From the NCBI GenBank assembly GCA_000727475.1, contig KL647291.1, forward strand, positions 1,285,562 to 1,349,561: 64,000 nt of DNA, read 5' to 3'. Of the stretch, positions 32,910 to 44,159 are shown in pieces. Below the pieces are notes generated by a model. That model was not told the origin of the DNA. It saw only the letters and a list, made by a program, of their open reading frames with translations, and made no database searches. A program made the translations under genes and the position numbers. Numbering within the stretch: position 1 is the first letter of the stretch; every line of letters starts with the position of its first letter. The DNA is from Sarcocystis neurona (lineage: Eukaryota; Apicomplexa; Conoidasida; Eucoccidiorida; Sarcocystidae).

Positions 32910-35730
32910 GGTAGAATTTTTGTCCCGACGTTTACGCTGCCTTAACAAACTTCACCACAAATTCACAAAATGCGGTCGCGGCAGCTGAGAGTAAAGCGCT
33001 AACACTTGCTGACAACCGCAGCAGCAGCTGTTGACAGGTACAACGCGTGTTGACGGCAGCAGATTGGTGATCGAGCGGGTTTGTCTCCAGGTTGGGCTGA
33101 TGGTGTAGGCAGGCTGTACACGGTCGTGGCGTACCTTATCACTTAGATATTCACGCTATAGGGGCTATCTCAAATGCGACACCACTGATATAAACAGGCG
33201 TATCCACATACTATATCTGTGTGAACGTAGAATACTAGGAAATTACGGAAGCATACACCTACCTGTGTAACTCTTCGCATATGTGCGCTGTGGGGAATAT
33301 GTGCAAATATGCGGAGAAACGTAAATGTGCAGAGGTGCAGAGGTGTGCGAAGACTGGGACTTGCACGGGCATCGATGACTGGTAAGCGGCAAGAAGCATC
33401 AGGAGCTGCGAAGGAGGGGCTTGCTGCGACTTAAACCCTGCGGAAGGCAGAGCTTAACAGTACTATGTTGACTGGAGCGGAATCAATATACCGAACATGA
33501 CGAGCCTAAAGTGTCAAGTGAACCTCGTTAGAAATGCATAAGCGGTCCACAACTGATGCCGTAGTTGTTGCACTCAGAGACTGCAGCAGTAGAATCTGGG
33601 CCCGCCGCCGACGGGTAACGGACTCCCGTCCGCACCCCGGCTGTGTGGACGACCCCTGCGACCCGCACGAGCAGTCGCAGTGACCGCTCCGCTCTCCACT
33701 GCAGCAGGTCACCGCAGGTGCGCCGCTGACGCCCCCACCAGCAACAAGCGAAGTCCCGGGTTAGCGCTTGATACACTGGCAGCGGTCGCAGAACGACGGA
33801 CGACAGCATCAACAACAGCAGCAGCCTCACTTCTTGCAACATCAGGAGCACCATCAATTGTTCCCGCGCATGGGGCAGGATGAGTAAGCGACAGAATGCA
33901 GAAGTGGCATGAGCAGCAGCGCCAGGGAAGAGACCGCAGCAGCAACATCGTAGTAGGAGTGCGACATGCGGTCGAAGGGGAATGGGTACTAGCAGGTGAA
34001 AGCTAAGGCTGAGGAAACAGAAAGCGTGCCGAAAGCAAGGCATATTCGTCACCCCTACTCCAAGGAGAATAAGCTGTCGAATCCTTCAGCGAACAACTCG
34101 CCGGACGTAGCTATCCGCCCGGCAAGACGTACAGCGAAATACCACGTAGCAGAGAGCTACCCTTACTCCACCCGTCCCGCCTGTACGCGGTGGGGACGCA
34201 CAGGTCAACTGCAGCGTGTGGCTAACTGCACGGAAACAGAAGTGGACACAACAGTGCCTTGTGTTAAAGAGATCGTCAGCAGCTGCCCCAGCTCCACTGG
34301 CCCGATCCTGCTGTTGTGGCACTTTCTACTTGCGCTCGTGGCCTACTGTGGGTCAGTTGCGCTCCTACACTACGGCTTCCTGCCACGCCTCTGCTATCAA
34401 GCTTGGTGCACCCAGCTGGACTCTGGTGATTCTTAATCTACTGTACACACTCGCGTGGAACAGTTGTAGCGAGAGAGGCGCCTGCATACCGGCGTGAGCG
34501 GTACTACCTGCAACAGCAAGGGCAGTCAATCCGCAGTCGGGCTGGGGACGATAACTGAATAGGCTATGGAGTTCGCTCCCACTGTTGTTACCCACAAAGC
34601 TGACTACTATTTGAGACTTTGCTTGGTTTAGTGAACCGCCACCCCGTTGCTCCCGGTGACGCTGCTGACACCCTGTTGCTTTTTACAAATCCTACGTACG
34701 AGTGTATTTACTGTGTTACGGGGTTGGGGCGTCGTTTGCCCTCCTTTAATACGTGTAACCTCGCAGGTGCTGCACCCGGGACACTAAGCCACGAGGTGCC
34801 CCCGGCTGCGGAGCTGCTGGTCGCTAAGTTGTGCAGTATTTCTGGTGGTGCTGCTTTGGCGCTGCGTTGCTGTTACAGTGTTTCTGGAACTGCCTTGTCG
34901 ATGGTGGTGGGAACGCGGCTCCTGTGAGCTATAGCGGGTGGTATTTACAGACTGCAGCCGCTTCCTTCAATCGCGGCGGGCGGTGCTTGGTCTCCGTCAT
35001 TTATCATACGCTGCTATATCCTCTCCTCCTACTTAATGCCGCTACCGATTCGGCACGAAGATCCTGGCAAACGTGTCGGAACAGTCACCGTTGATGCATT
35101 CCGCCGCACCTGCTACGGATCGTACGTGCTTGATTAACAGCATCCCCTGCACACCTGTACACTGGGGGATAAGAAATGTAGTACTGTATCAATCAAAAAA
35201 GCTACAGGAAGATACGTATATGTACAGCCGCCCTGGCTGTTGAGGCAACATACAGGTGCTCGTTACAGCAGTCGTTTTTGGACAACCACCAAAGAGAGAT
35301 TTTGGGGGATGGAATCAGAGCATCACGCTCGTGCGTATCAAAAGTGTAGACGATACGTGTGCACATACAAGTATTCGTGTATGCCTGTATCTGGGACATG
35401 AAACACATCCATCTGTGCACACGACTTCAATACTGCTGCGGCAGTTGACGGGCAGGAAAAACATCACCTGTACTTACACAAATATGCACAGATGAATACG
35501 TGAGTATATATGTAGAATTCTGTACGCACGCGTAATGCAGAACAAGCGTAGAAAAGAACATATCTAAGTATGTCCTTTAACCGTCAAAGATGCAACCCCA
35601 CAGTATGCTGTATAAAACAAAGTGAGTACAAGAGCTGTTCGCCGTACGTCGAAGCAGAGCAATGCTCAAGGAATGAAAGCAGCTGCCTTTCATAGAAGGT
35701 TGATATGATAAGAAGAAAAGAGTACGTTGA

Positions 35731-35934
35731 ATGTATTTGGCAGCGGCCGGTACACAGACGGGGGAAACTGTTCGGTACGTTTTGAGTGGCGCAGAAGAAG
35801 AAAGATTCAGTAACATAGACGCTGCCTTACGGGGCAAGAGCACGTGTGCCTACGAGCGAACACTACCTCTCTGCACATTTGTGAAGTGTGTGTTTCCAGA
35901 GCTATCACTTGTGTACAGGGAAGTCAAGAAATGA
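35731..35934 (+). CDS. Small open frame, unknown
   Basis: 67 codons from ATG to TGA begin MYLAAAGTQTGETVRYVLSG and continue AEEERFSNIDAALRGKS, ending LSLVYREVKK. It has balanced composition with charged residues. It could be a terminal exon, since AG dinucleotides precede the GGCCGG region. The minus strand is also open. No family recognised. Confidence 0.25.
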   Translation: MYLAAAGTQTGETVRYVLSGAEEERFSNIDAALRGKSTCAYERTLPLCTFVKCVFPELSLVYREVKK

Positions 35935-36078
35935 CTATCTGTGGCCACAGAAATGATGGCAACTTAAATTTTGAATAGGCAGCTCTATTTTATCAGAATT
36001 GCAGCGGCGAAAGCAAGTATGCTGTCAGTCGAGTCTGTCCTGCACATATACATTAACAGTGGACCTGATAGAGCAAAA

Positions 36079-36252
36079 TTTGCTTACCCTGATAATAACA
36101 ACTGTATACCCTGACTGTGTGTGACTTACATATTTGTAGAAAAAGCGATTGCTGTTCCAGCTCCTTTGCTTGCCCTGAGCAAGAATACCCGTATATTCTG
36201 CCTGCGTGTGACTTACACATTTGTAAGAAAAGCAGGGCTGGTTCAGCTTAAA
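36079..36252 (+). repeat. Two-copy tandem duplication, about 87 bp
   Basis: Copies start near 36079 and 36166 (TTGCTT-CCCTGA). They share GTGTGACTTACA-ATTTGTA-AAAAGC and end GTTCAGC. On the minus strand both copies read Y-K-x-VSHTQ, but coding is unproven. Confidence 0.8.
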
Positions 36253-38565
36253 AACGCGGAGCAAGTGACTCCGTACATGAAAGAACCTAGATTGAGTGCA
36301 TGTACCAGAAGAAGGTATACTGGCAATACATCCAAAGCCACGCGTGTCAAACTACGCAGCTAGCTGTACATGGCATAGCCAATCGCATCCACAGTAGCAT
36401 TGGCTAGGATGCTGATTATTCACAACTTGGTGTAACGAAATTAGACAGAATCCCTTTAGGAGGTATAAGACACAGACCACCGACGGCGTGCCACAATTTC
36501 GTCTCATAGTGTGTAAACTGAGAAAATGTAGATAGCCTGGCATACGCTGCGAAGTTCCCTACAACTGCTTCCCCCATACAGGTGAATCCTAGTTTTACCA
36601 TATGCCCACTGCTTATTCAGCGTCAAGGCGTAGCTGCAGGAGCAGTACGATGCACCTGTCTCACCGTGGGCAAGACTCGCTGCCTCAATCCTAAATGACA
36701 GCAGGGACACTTCCCATTAAAATAGTTACAGCACGACCAATTCGGCAGCCGTTTCAGCAGTCGCAGGAGCACTTTTGAGCAGCAGCACCCCCAGAGGCAC
36801 TCACCAGCAGCTGCGGCAGTCCCCATCACGAGCAGCAGCATTTTGAGAGCATCTGCAGCTACACTGTACAAGCAACAGCTGAGCAGAGGGCCGCTTTCGG
36901 CACCAGCATACTGCCAGCAACAGTAACGGTGGCAAGACACTCACACCAATCTCCGCTTTTGCAGCTGCACTCACTAACCGAAGCAGTACCATCCTCAGCA
37001 TTTACACCTGCGTAATCGGTAGCAGCAGCAGTGCTCAATGGTAGCCGCCAGCAGTAGCAGTTGCCAGCACCAGGTGCTGTCATCTCGTAGACTGTGGGAA
37101 GGCTTGCCCTCACTCACTTGCGGCACTGGCATTTTAGTTACAGTGACTACTACCATTTCCTGTGACAATCACACGTGACTTGCAGCACTCGGTCCGCCAC
37201 CCGCCTCACAAGATGACGGCACTGTCTACAGCGGGCGTGCTCAACAAACTACCGTAGAAAGCAGAACTGCACGACAGACACAAAAGCTGCAGCAGTGCAC
37301 ACAGTGCCCGCGGCGGCACACACAAAACAGGAGCAGAGCACACACGTGAGGAACAGGAGCGCAAATCAGCGGCGGCAAGAACCAGCAGGAGCGCAAACCA
37401 GACGGGGATGACTCGCCCGCGCTGCACACGCAGGATCAGCTGGACGGCGTTGCGCAGCCACAACGGAGAGAGCACGAGACGCTCTAGTCTGTCCCATTAC
37501 TGTGGCAACTGAAATCGTGAAGACGCAGTGCAACATATATCGCGCGCCAGTGGCTGTGTTTGTGCAGCGGAGCACGTGAGGTTGTCCAGCATCGGCACAT
37601 TTTGCTGCGGCTCCAGACACGTCAGCGGCACACGTGCGGCTGTTGGCCGCGCACGATGATAGCGGCAGCGGTAAACCCGCCGCAGAGAACAATCTCTGCA
37701 ACATTTACGGCAGCTACAGTTGCAGGGTCTTGTGCAACAGCGACGGCAGCAGCTGGCGGGCGCCGGACAATACCGACCAGACCACACACAAGCGGCAGGA
37801 ACAGCCGCTGGAACAGCTCGTGCACTTCGAATTCCCCGGCATTTTATCCGGTTTGTTTCTTTATCTTTAGGAATCGTTTCCATTGGTGGGACACTGCTCA
37901 GTCCTCATTGTGCACACGCTTGTAGAAGCAGAGTATGCGTAGTGCATGCACACATATCGGCTGCATTACCGCGAAACTGAATGTTGGGGGCCTCCACCCA
38001 CCATATGCAGCGCTACTGGCCTGCCCAGAAGCAGGTAGAGTGTTTATTCGCACTTTCACTTATTATTTATGTATGTCGTTCCGGGTAGTTGTGCGCTTTC
38101 CATCTCAGCAGTATGCGTATGCTCAGCTCTGCCTGTTTGGCTACTCAGGCGACAGGAAGCTTCGACTCCGGGACTGTCCTCGCGATCCTGTGCGGCAGCA
38201 CGTCCTCATCGTCGCCGGCTCAGGTTCCGTACGGGGAAACCCGCGGCACAGCAGCGGCAGATAATTACGCAGACGCGTGATTCAACGGGGCTTCAAGTTG
38301 CACCGGGAGTTGTTCTCACTTTGCTCCTTTTTCCAGCCGCTGACGAAAACGGGGTGCCGAGACGCCGTCTGTTGTTGCGCCTGAGCAACCCGTGCAGCCA
38401 GGAACGGTGCGAGGTCGTGTTTTGCCTCACTTTTTCAGCAGTGTAAGCAGAAAGAAAGTGCAGCAGCAGTGCCACGGGCGGCTCACACGGCGACCGTAGC
38501 AGCGGGCTCCCATCGCACTATCAGCAGCTGTACCACCAGGGGCAGCAGCAGCTCCAGCGGCCCCA

Positions 38566-38988
38566 GTGGCACGGGCAGCAGCAGCAGCAGCTTCAGGTAA
38601 CACGAGCGGCAGCTTGTGCAACCACTGCAGCAGCAGCGTCGTCACCAGCACGACCAGCAGGAAGGATAGCAGCGCCAGCAATGACTGGAGAGAGGAGAAG
38701 GAGGCGGAGGGAGTTTTGTGGCGTGCGGTTGTGATTGCCGTTTCACGCACGCGTGAATATGTAGCGATAGGAGCACAGCGGGAAGAGCAGATGGCCGTAG
38801 AGCGTGTAAAGCAGGCGCTACTGAAACGGCGAGCTGCGGCAGCGGGAGGCGCTGACCAGCAGCGAAGCGCCGACAACAGCAACGACGGAAAATTCTTGGT
38901 AAAGCCGGCAACAGCAGCAACAACAGAACGCCAGCACTGCGCGGAGAGACAACAGCAACATCAGCAACGGCGACGGTTGAACTGCTAG
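38566..38988 (+). CDS. Candidate plus-strand exon, unknown
   Basis: The frame reads an Ala/Ser-rich start, then DWREEKEAEGVLWRAVVIAV, SRTREYVAIGAQREEQMAVE and RVKQALLKRR, and ends in Gln-rich sequence at a TAG. The middle looks like a charged amphipathic helix. The opposite strand offers an Ala-rich frame (38642-39160), so strand choice is tentative. Confidence 0.3.
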   Translation: MARAAAAAASGNTSGSLCNHCSSSVVTSTTSRKDSSASNDWREEKEAEGVLWRAVVIAVSRTREYVAIGAQREEQMAVERVKQALLKRRAAAAGGADQQRSADNSNDGKFLVKPATAATTERQHCAERQQQHQQRRRLNC

Positions 38989-39159
38989 CAGCAGCGGCAG
39001 CAACAGCAAAAGCAGCGGCAGCAACAACAAAAGCAGCGGCAGCAGCAGCAGCGGCGCGAGAGCCTTCGACGCCAGTAGCAACGGGAGCGGAAGAGATAAC
39101 GGTACCTGGGGCGACGACTGCACCAGGACAGCACATCCACAGGATATTGACAGCACACA

Positions 39160-40980
39160 CTGCAGCGCATCAAAAATAGCAGGATCTGCAGCCGCCACTG
39201 CGTGAGCAGCAGTCGCTGCGGTTTCGCAGGGCCATGAACAGCAACACCTGTAGAACGAGAGGAGGGACTACCAGAGCAGCGCCAGCAGCAAAGCATGCAC
39301 AGAAAGAGAAAGAGAGGGACGCAACTCAGCTGTTGAGTTTCTCTTCACAGTACTGCATTAGCAGAAATGACGTGTGCTCCCATACAAATAAGACACGCTC
39401 ACATTTCTGTCTATCCGTACGTCTTCAGCTACATACAGCCGCATATATGCGAAAATAGGCATATTCACATAGCCACGTGCATACGCGCGTCCATACGAGC
39501 TGTGACACGATCAAATCTATCGCGTGGCAGAAACATTTTCTGCGTTTTTGCGTGCCGTTCAAGGGCGGCCTGGACACTTCGGGACTGTGTACTGGCATCA
39601 ACATAGTTATATATACTTAGCACTGTAGGGGTCTGCATGCGTGTCTGCTTGTGTATGGATATTGACGTCTACATTTTGAGGACATCTGTCCCACTAACTT
39701 TGTATATCTATAAGAGTGATCTCATGTATTTGTGTGTATCTATATATGTACGTAGCGTATGCTCCATATACCTGTCTATGTCTACATATATATATATATA
39801 CATATATATGCGTAACGGCCACCCCACAATCTTTGTATACCTACACATATATATATATATATATACCTAACGTCTGCCTCACATATCTCTGTATTTCTAC
39901 ACATACATATATATATAGATATATATATATATCTATATATATATATATGTAAATTATGTCTGTCCCACATATCTTTGTATATACTGCGTCTGTCCCACGT
40001 TTGTTCGTATATCCACACATTGAAAAAGCGTATATATATACACTTATAACGTCTATATGCTTCTAGTGAGAGAGGGAGAGAGACAGCGTATGTATATACA
40101 TATATATCTATAAACGTATATTTTACCTATCCTGAACGTCATTGCTGCTGTTAGCGGACGTTTGGAGGAGTGAAGGGCGGGCGAGAGGAATAAGCCACGC
40201 ACGCGTCGCAACCCTTACACAGCCTGCTGCGCTGTATGGGGCCGGCTGTTTGCCTCGCAATATACACATATATATATATATCTGCGTGTATACGTACGTG
40301 TACATCTGTACGTATGTACTCGTGTATGTGCATACACAGATCTGCATAAATCTATGCGTTGAGCCTTTCTGGGCACTCGTCCACCCACCTACAAATATAT
40401 ATATATATATATACATGCATATATATATATATATATGCCTGCACAAGCTTCTTGCAGAAGAGCGCGTCTGAGATTTTCTGTTGCCGCCGGGGTACCGCGA
40501 GCAGATCTGCGTTGTATGACTCAGGGGGACTCGCTGGTGCAGCACCTCGTACATCACGTGAAGAGCGTGACCGCCGCATTTTACGAGGCAGCCGCTGCCT
40601 TACATGACAGAGTCTATCTCTCTAATATACACATAAAGCAACTTAGACAGTGGTGTGCGGTGCGCGCGCGTAGATATATTTATATATATATGTATACATA
40701 TATATATGGATACAAGATGGTCGTGGTCCACCAGTACACATCGACGGCTATGAAGAAAGAGTTCGTGTAGAGAGGGTGCTTGCGCGCATGCTGGTGACCC
40801 CTGTAGCAGCAGCAGCAGCGGTACAGCAGTGCTGGAGCAGCTCCACCACGACGCTGCTGCTGTGGATCCTTCGTAGTGCTGCTATTTGCATTCGTGGATA
40901 CGTACTTGTGTACGCGTGAACAGGAAGCAACCGTCACGTGCACAGGTGTGTGTACGTGTGTTACATTGTCGGCTGCCAGT
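39160..40980. other. TA-rich intergenic stretch, no gene recognised
   Basis: Long (TA)n and CACATATATATA tracts lie at 39785-39955 and 40265-40435. Short frames mostly translate TA repeats as Tyr/Ile/Thr. Nothing convincing is coding. Confidence 0.55.
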
Positions 40981-40984
40981 GTGT

Positions 40985-41360
40985 GCAGCACTGCCGACAT
41001 GCCGTGCAGAGCGTTGGTGCCGACAGCTAGTGTAACGGGGCGCTGAGGCTGACCGCTAGTGTGACGTAGTGCTGCCGACAGCTAGTAAAAAGTAGCGCTG
41101 GTGCCGACGGCTAGGGTGATGTGGCGCTGTTTCTGACCGCTAGGTAGTATCAAGTAGCGCTGGTGCCGACGGCGGGTACGAAGTAGCGCGCTGTTGACAG
41201 CTTGAGTAGAGCGTAGCGTTGTAGACAGCTTGCAAAGTGCTGCCGACGGACTACGTGGGGGGTGGCGGCGCAAGGGTGCAAGACGATGCTTCCGACAGTT
41301 GATCGTAAACTGCTGTCGACATCGTGAACGGCGCTGCCGACTCGTATAAAGTGCTGCCGC
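40985..41360 (+). repeat. Degenerate minisatellite, GTAGCGCTGGTGCCGACGGCTAG-type unit
   Basis: About ten variable copies of an 18-40-bp unit are built on AGCGCTG-TGCCGACAGCTAG, with alternates TGCTGCCGAC and GCTGACCGCTAG. It is GC-rich and unlike the TA-rich repeats. It lies at the left end of the minus-strand open region 41.1-42.3 kb. Confidence 0.8.
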
Positions 41361-41705
41361 AAGCGTGCGCTGCGGGGCCAGGTAGTCCTGTCCCTTTGTC
41401 GGTGCTGCAAATCCAGCTCCACGTAAAAGGCATCAACAGGAGCAGCAACAAAAGGGAGCCGTTGCAGAGCAGCAGCGGCGGCAAGAAGGGCGAATTCAGG
41501 GGCTGCTGCTGCAGGAGCAGCAGGACGAGCAACACCAAGAGCCGCGCAGCAGCAGCAGCAGCACGACCACGAGCAGCGAGTAAATGAGACAGACAGAGCA
41601 AAGAAAAAGACATGCGGGTACAAGAAGAAGCTGGAAGGCGTAGCCGCGAAATTACTTGAAAGTAAGAGCCGGCCGCAACAGCAGCAGTGAGAGACTCCTG
41701 AGTGT

Positions 41706-42311
41706 TCAGTTGCAGCAGCGGCGGCGGGATCCCCGTGAAGAAGGAGGTCCGCGTCTTTTTGCTGAAGAGGGACGGCAGCAGTGAGCAGCGCAACAGGGTG
41801 CACTACAGCAGGAGGGGCAGTTGCTGTGGGGTCGTGGATGACGGGGGGTGGGCAGCAGCAGCAAAACACGAAGCAGCGGCAGGGGAATTTGGAGGGCCCG
41901 CGTGGTACGAGAAGTGGCCACAGCAACGTCGCAAAGCGCAGCCACCACACATGCACTTCGAGATGCCGCTGCTGGCGTGTCTGCGACGGGCACGAGCAGC
42001 AGCAGCAGCAGGAGGGGCTGTCGGCGTTTATGTGTGTCCCTGATGCTTTCGTCTGCTGCAGACAGGGAGGGAGACAGCAGCAGCTGTCTTGCAGGAAACG
42101 AAGACGGAAGAACGACAGCAACAGCAGCGGACTCGCAGATGGCTGCAGCAGCAGCAGAAGACAGCGAAGAATCGGAATTGGACGAGGAGGCCGTCTCCCC
42201 CAGATACGTCTGCCACCGTGAACCCTTCGCAGCGTCGGGTGTTGGTGCTATCGCTTCTTCCTCCCCCGCTTCCTCTGTTTCTTTTGTCGCATGGGATGGT
42301 GCGCAACACAC
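41706..42311 (-). CDS. Candidate minus-strand gene, Ala/Leu-rich, unknown
   Basis: 201 open codons start CCAPSHATKETEEAGEEEA and continue KGSRWQTYLGETASSSNSD, then Ala and Leu runs. The acidic and Ser-rich start looks coding. The later half (Leu-rich with many Cys and Pro) may be triplet noise. A second minus frame spans 41150-42121. It may join the open minus frames at 42981-43322. No domain recognised. Confidence 0.3.
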   Translation of the reverse strand: MCCAPSHATKETEEAGEEEAIAPTPDAAKGSRWQTYLGETASSSNSDSSLSSAAAAAICESAAVAVVLPSSFPARQLLLSPSLSAADESIRDTHKRRQPLLLLLLLVPVADTPAAASRSACVVAALCDVAVATSRTTRALQIPLPLLRVLLLLPTPRHPRPHSNCPSCCSAPCCAAHCCRPSSAKRRGPPSSRGSRRRCCN

Positions 42312-42980
42312 CAGCTACTGCCTTCACGCGCGACGCAGGAAGAGAGACGATGTGATGAGAACTGTCTGTGTTTGTGAAACCCACCTGCACAGACGAATTT
42401 GTTTGGCTTTGTACCGGCTGTGTGTGAGCGATGCCACTCTCTCCATAACCGTATGGAGAGTCCAAATTTAGCGCTGTGCTGACGACGCTAGGATTATGTC
42501 CCGAGCACTAGGAAGAGTATAGTGAGCCCGGGCCAAAAAATACGACAACCACACTTCTACAAGACGTAGACACGTCCTCCTTCTGTTCTCTGCTGCGGCG
42601 TTCCTGTTTCCTCGTATATACAAGCATACATTGATCCCTCGGACCTTCGAGCTACGCTGGACACAGCAAAGAAGACTCCTCGTTTTAAAAACATGCGCTT
42701 CACGTCCTGTGCATGGATATTATGGAGAAGCCTCTGTACAGCGTCTTCGCACGGGTCTTTGGTATCTCCCCTGTGCACGGAGCTCTCCTACTTCAGTATG
42801 GCTATAACCCACAACACGCAACAAGACATATATATATATATACATATATATGCATACATGTATATACGCTTGTTAGGAGCACGGCCCCCTCTGTATGCAT
42901 ATGTATATATCTCGCCGCGTAGGGATCTGGCCACGTGTGTACGTGGATACGACTACTTTCCCTCGGGGGGGGGACCCACG

Positions 42981-43322
42981 TCACTCGGGCTCTACACACC
43001 TGCTTGCACGTTCAATTGAAGACTCTTGACCAAAAGTTGATGGCTGTGTGAGCCCAGTAACTAACACACAGACCTGCAAGCCTGGAGATGTCTCCCTAAT
43101 GGAGACCGACCTTTTTTCTCTCTGTGTGGATCCCTCTTTCGATCTCTGCTCGTCTCTTTCTGCACACGGATGCGCGTGGCCGTCGCCCGGCACGTAGATG
43201 TCGAAGATGCGTGTGGCTGTGTGGACGCGTTTGTGGCTGCTCGTACCCGAGGGGAGTCTGACGGAGAGCTGCCGAGGGGCAGTCGTTGCCTTCACGTACG
43301 AACTTTCCGGCCGTGTATCCAT
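42981..43322 (-). CDS. Candidate minus-strand exon, unknown
   Basis: 113 codons from an ATG that directly follows a CCGTTTAG acceptor-like run, so it may be an internal exon. The frame begins MDTRPESSYVKATTAPRQLS, continues TATRIFDIYVPGDGHAHPC and ends RASRCVEPE before a stop. Composition is balanced and free of repeats. The plus strand is open over part of it. Confidence 0.3.
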   Translation of the reverse strand: MDTRPESSYVKATTAPRQLSVRLPSGTSSHKRVHTATRIFDIYVPGDGHAHPCAERDEQRSKEGSTQREKRSVSIRETSPGLQVCVLVTGLTQPSTFGQESSIERASRCVEPE

Positions 43323-43572
43323 CTAAACGGTGTACAAGGCTGTGTTTGTATACCCCGCGACTATCCGTGTGTGTGTGTGTGTGCTGGCGTAGATATATGT
43401 GTGTATGTGTCTGTATATTATCGATGGAACTGTGTGAGTGTAGATGTTTATTTAGGTAGAGGCGTGTACTCTTACGTGTATCTGTTGACGCTTAGCAAGC
43501 AAAAGAGAAAAGGAAAAAAGGCGAAGGTGGTGGCAGCACTCTTTCGAGTGAGCACGAAACGTCATTAGCTCT

Positions 43573-43809
43573 CTAGCGCCCAGGCCCTGCGTTGTGGCCG
43601 CGGGCAAGTGTACATACACCCGGTGGCGCCCGCGCCGCAGCTCCGGGAAACCCGATCTTTGCATGCTGCGGATTTCGGGTGAAGTTAAGCGGTTCCCCTT
43701 CCTCTTTGTAGACAGTGCCTGTTGCTGCGGCGTCGGGACTGTTGCAGCCGCGTAGTCCCGCTGCTGTCGCCTCTCGTGAATCTGCTACTTCTCCTTCTCC
43801 TGCAGGCAC
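43573..43809 (-). CDS. Candidate minus-strand exon, unknown
   Basis: Following a GTGCCTGCAG boundary, the frame reads GEGEVADSREATAAGLRGC, TVYKEEGEPLNFTRNPQHAK and IGFPGAAARAPPGV, ending in a stop at 43573. Non-repetitive. It could be an upstream exon of the gene proposed at 42981-43322. I first suspected 5S rRNA from a GAAGTTAAGC motif on the plus strand but rejected it. Confidence 0.3.
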   Translation of the reverse strand: MPAGEGEVADSREATAAGLRGCNSPDAAATGTVYKEEGEPLNFTRNPQHAKIGFPGAAARAPPGVCTLARGHNAGPGR

Positions 43810-44100
43810 GGCCTTGTCCTACAGTGCTGCTCCTGCTGCTAGGTTTGCTGCTGGGGCCGCTGCTCTGCTGTGAATCTACGGAGCTGCGGCTGCAGCTGCT
43901 GCCGCACCTGGTGCCGCTTCTTGTCCTATGCTTGAAGTTTCTGTTGCCGTCTTGGCTACGTTGCTGTTGTTGGTGCTGCTGTTGCTGCCGGTGCCATTGC
44001 TCTTGCAGCTGTCGGTGCTGCTTTCGCCGCCTACTTTGCTGGTGTTGCTACTGCTGTTGCTGCTACTGCTGTTTTGCCCCTGCTGTGGGGTTACTGCTGT
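43722..44100. repeat. CTG/CAG triplet block
   Basis: GCTGCTGTTGCTGCT-type sequence gives Leu/Cys frames on plus and Ser/Thr/Ala frames on minus. Coding strand undetermined. Confidence 0.7.
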
Positions 44101-44159
44101 CAGATATACTGAGCGCTTCTTGTTGTATGCGTCTCCGCTCTTTCTTTCTCTCTCTCAAG

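Larger units (their letters stand above)
33506..38446. other. Region of Cys-rich exon-like fragments, possible antigen genes or remnants
   Basis: Both strands carry short open segments with domain-end patterns like those of the 25.4-kb antigen. On minus: 37366-37704 (HVLRCTNTATGARYMLHCVF then TISVATVMG) and 36859-37113 (SECSCKSGDWCECLATVTV). On plus: 34831-35094 (WYLQTAAASFNRGGRCLVSV), 34200-34436 (a C-x-C region then a hydrophobic run LLLWHFLLALVAYCGSVALL) and 38270-38446 (LSNPCSQERCEVVFCLTFSA). No continuous phase-consistent model could be built for any of them. They may be multi-exon genes, pseudogenes or coincidence. Triplet repeats are scarce, unlike neighbouring regions. Confidence 0.3.

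Noticed and set aside
32505..32945. 146-codon plus frame and Lys/Arg/Glu-rich minus frame
   Set aside because: Both follow from a polypyrimidine tract; composition is extreme and there are no motifs.
39780..39955. Tyr/Ile-rich frames in TA tracts
   Set aside because: They are direct translations of (TA)n and CACATATA repeats, with no coding character.
43640..43710. 5S rRNA-like motif (CCCGATC ... GAAGTTAAGC)
   Set aside because: The spacing between the two motifs is about eight bases too long, the rest of the 5S secondary structure is absent, and the minus strand reads as a plausible protein segment.
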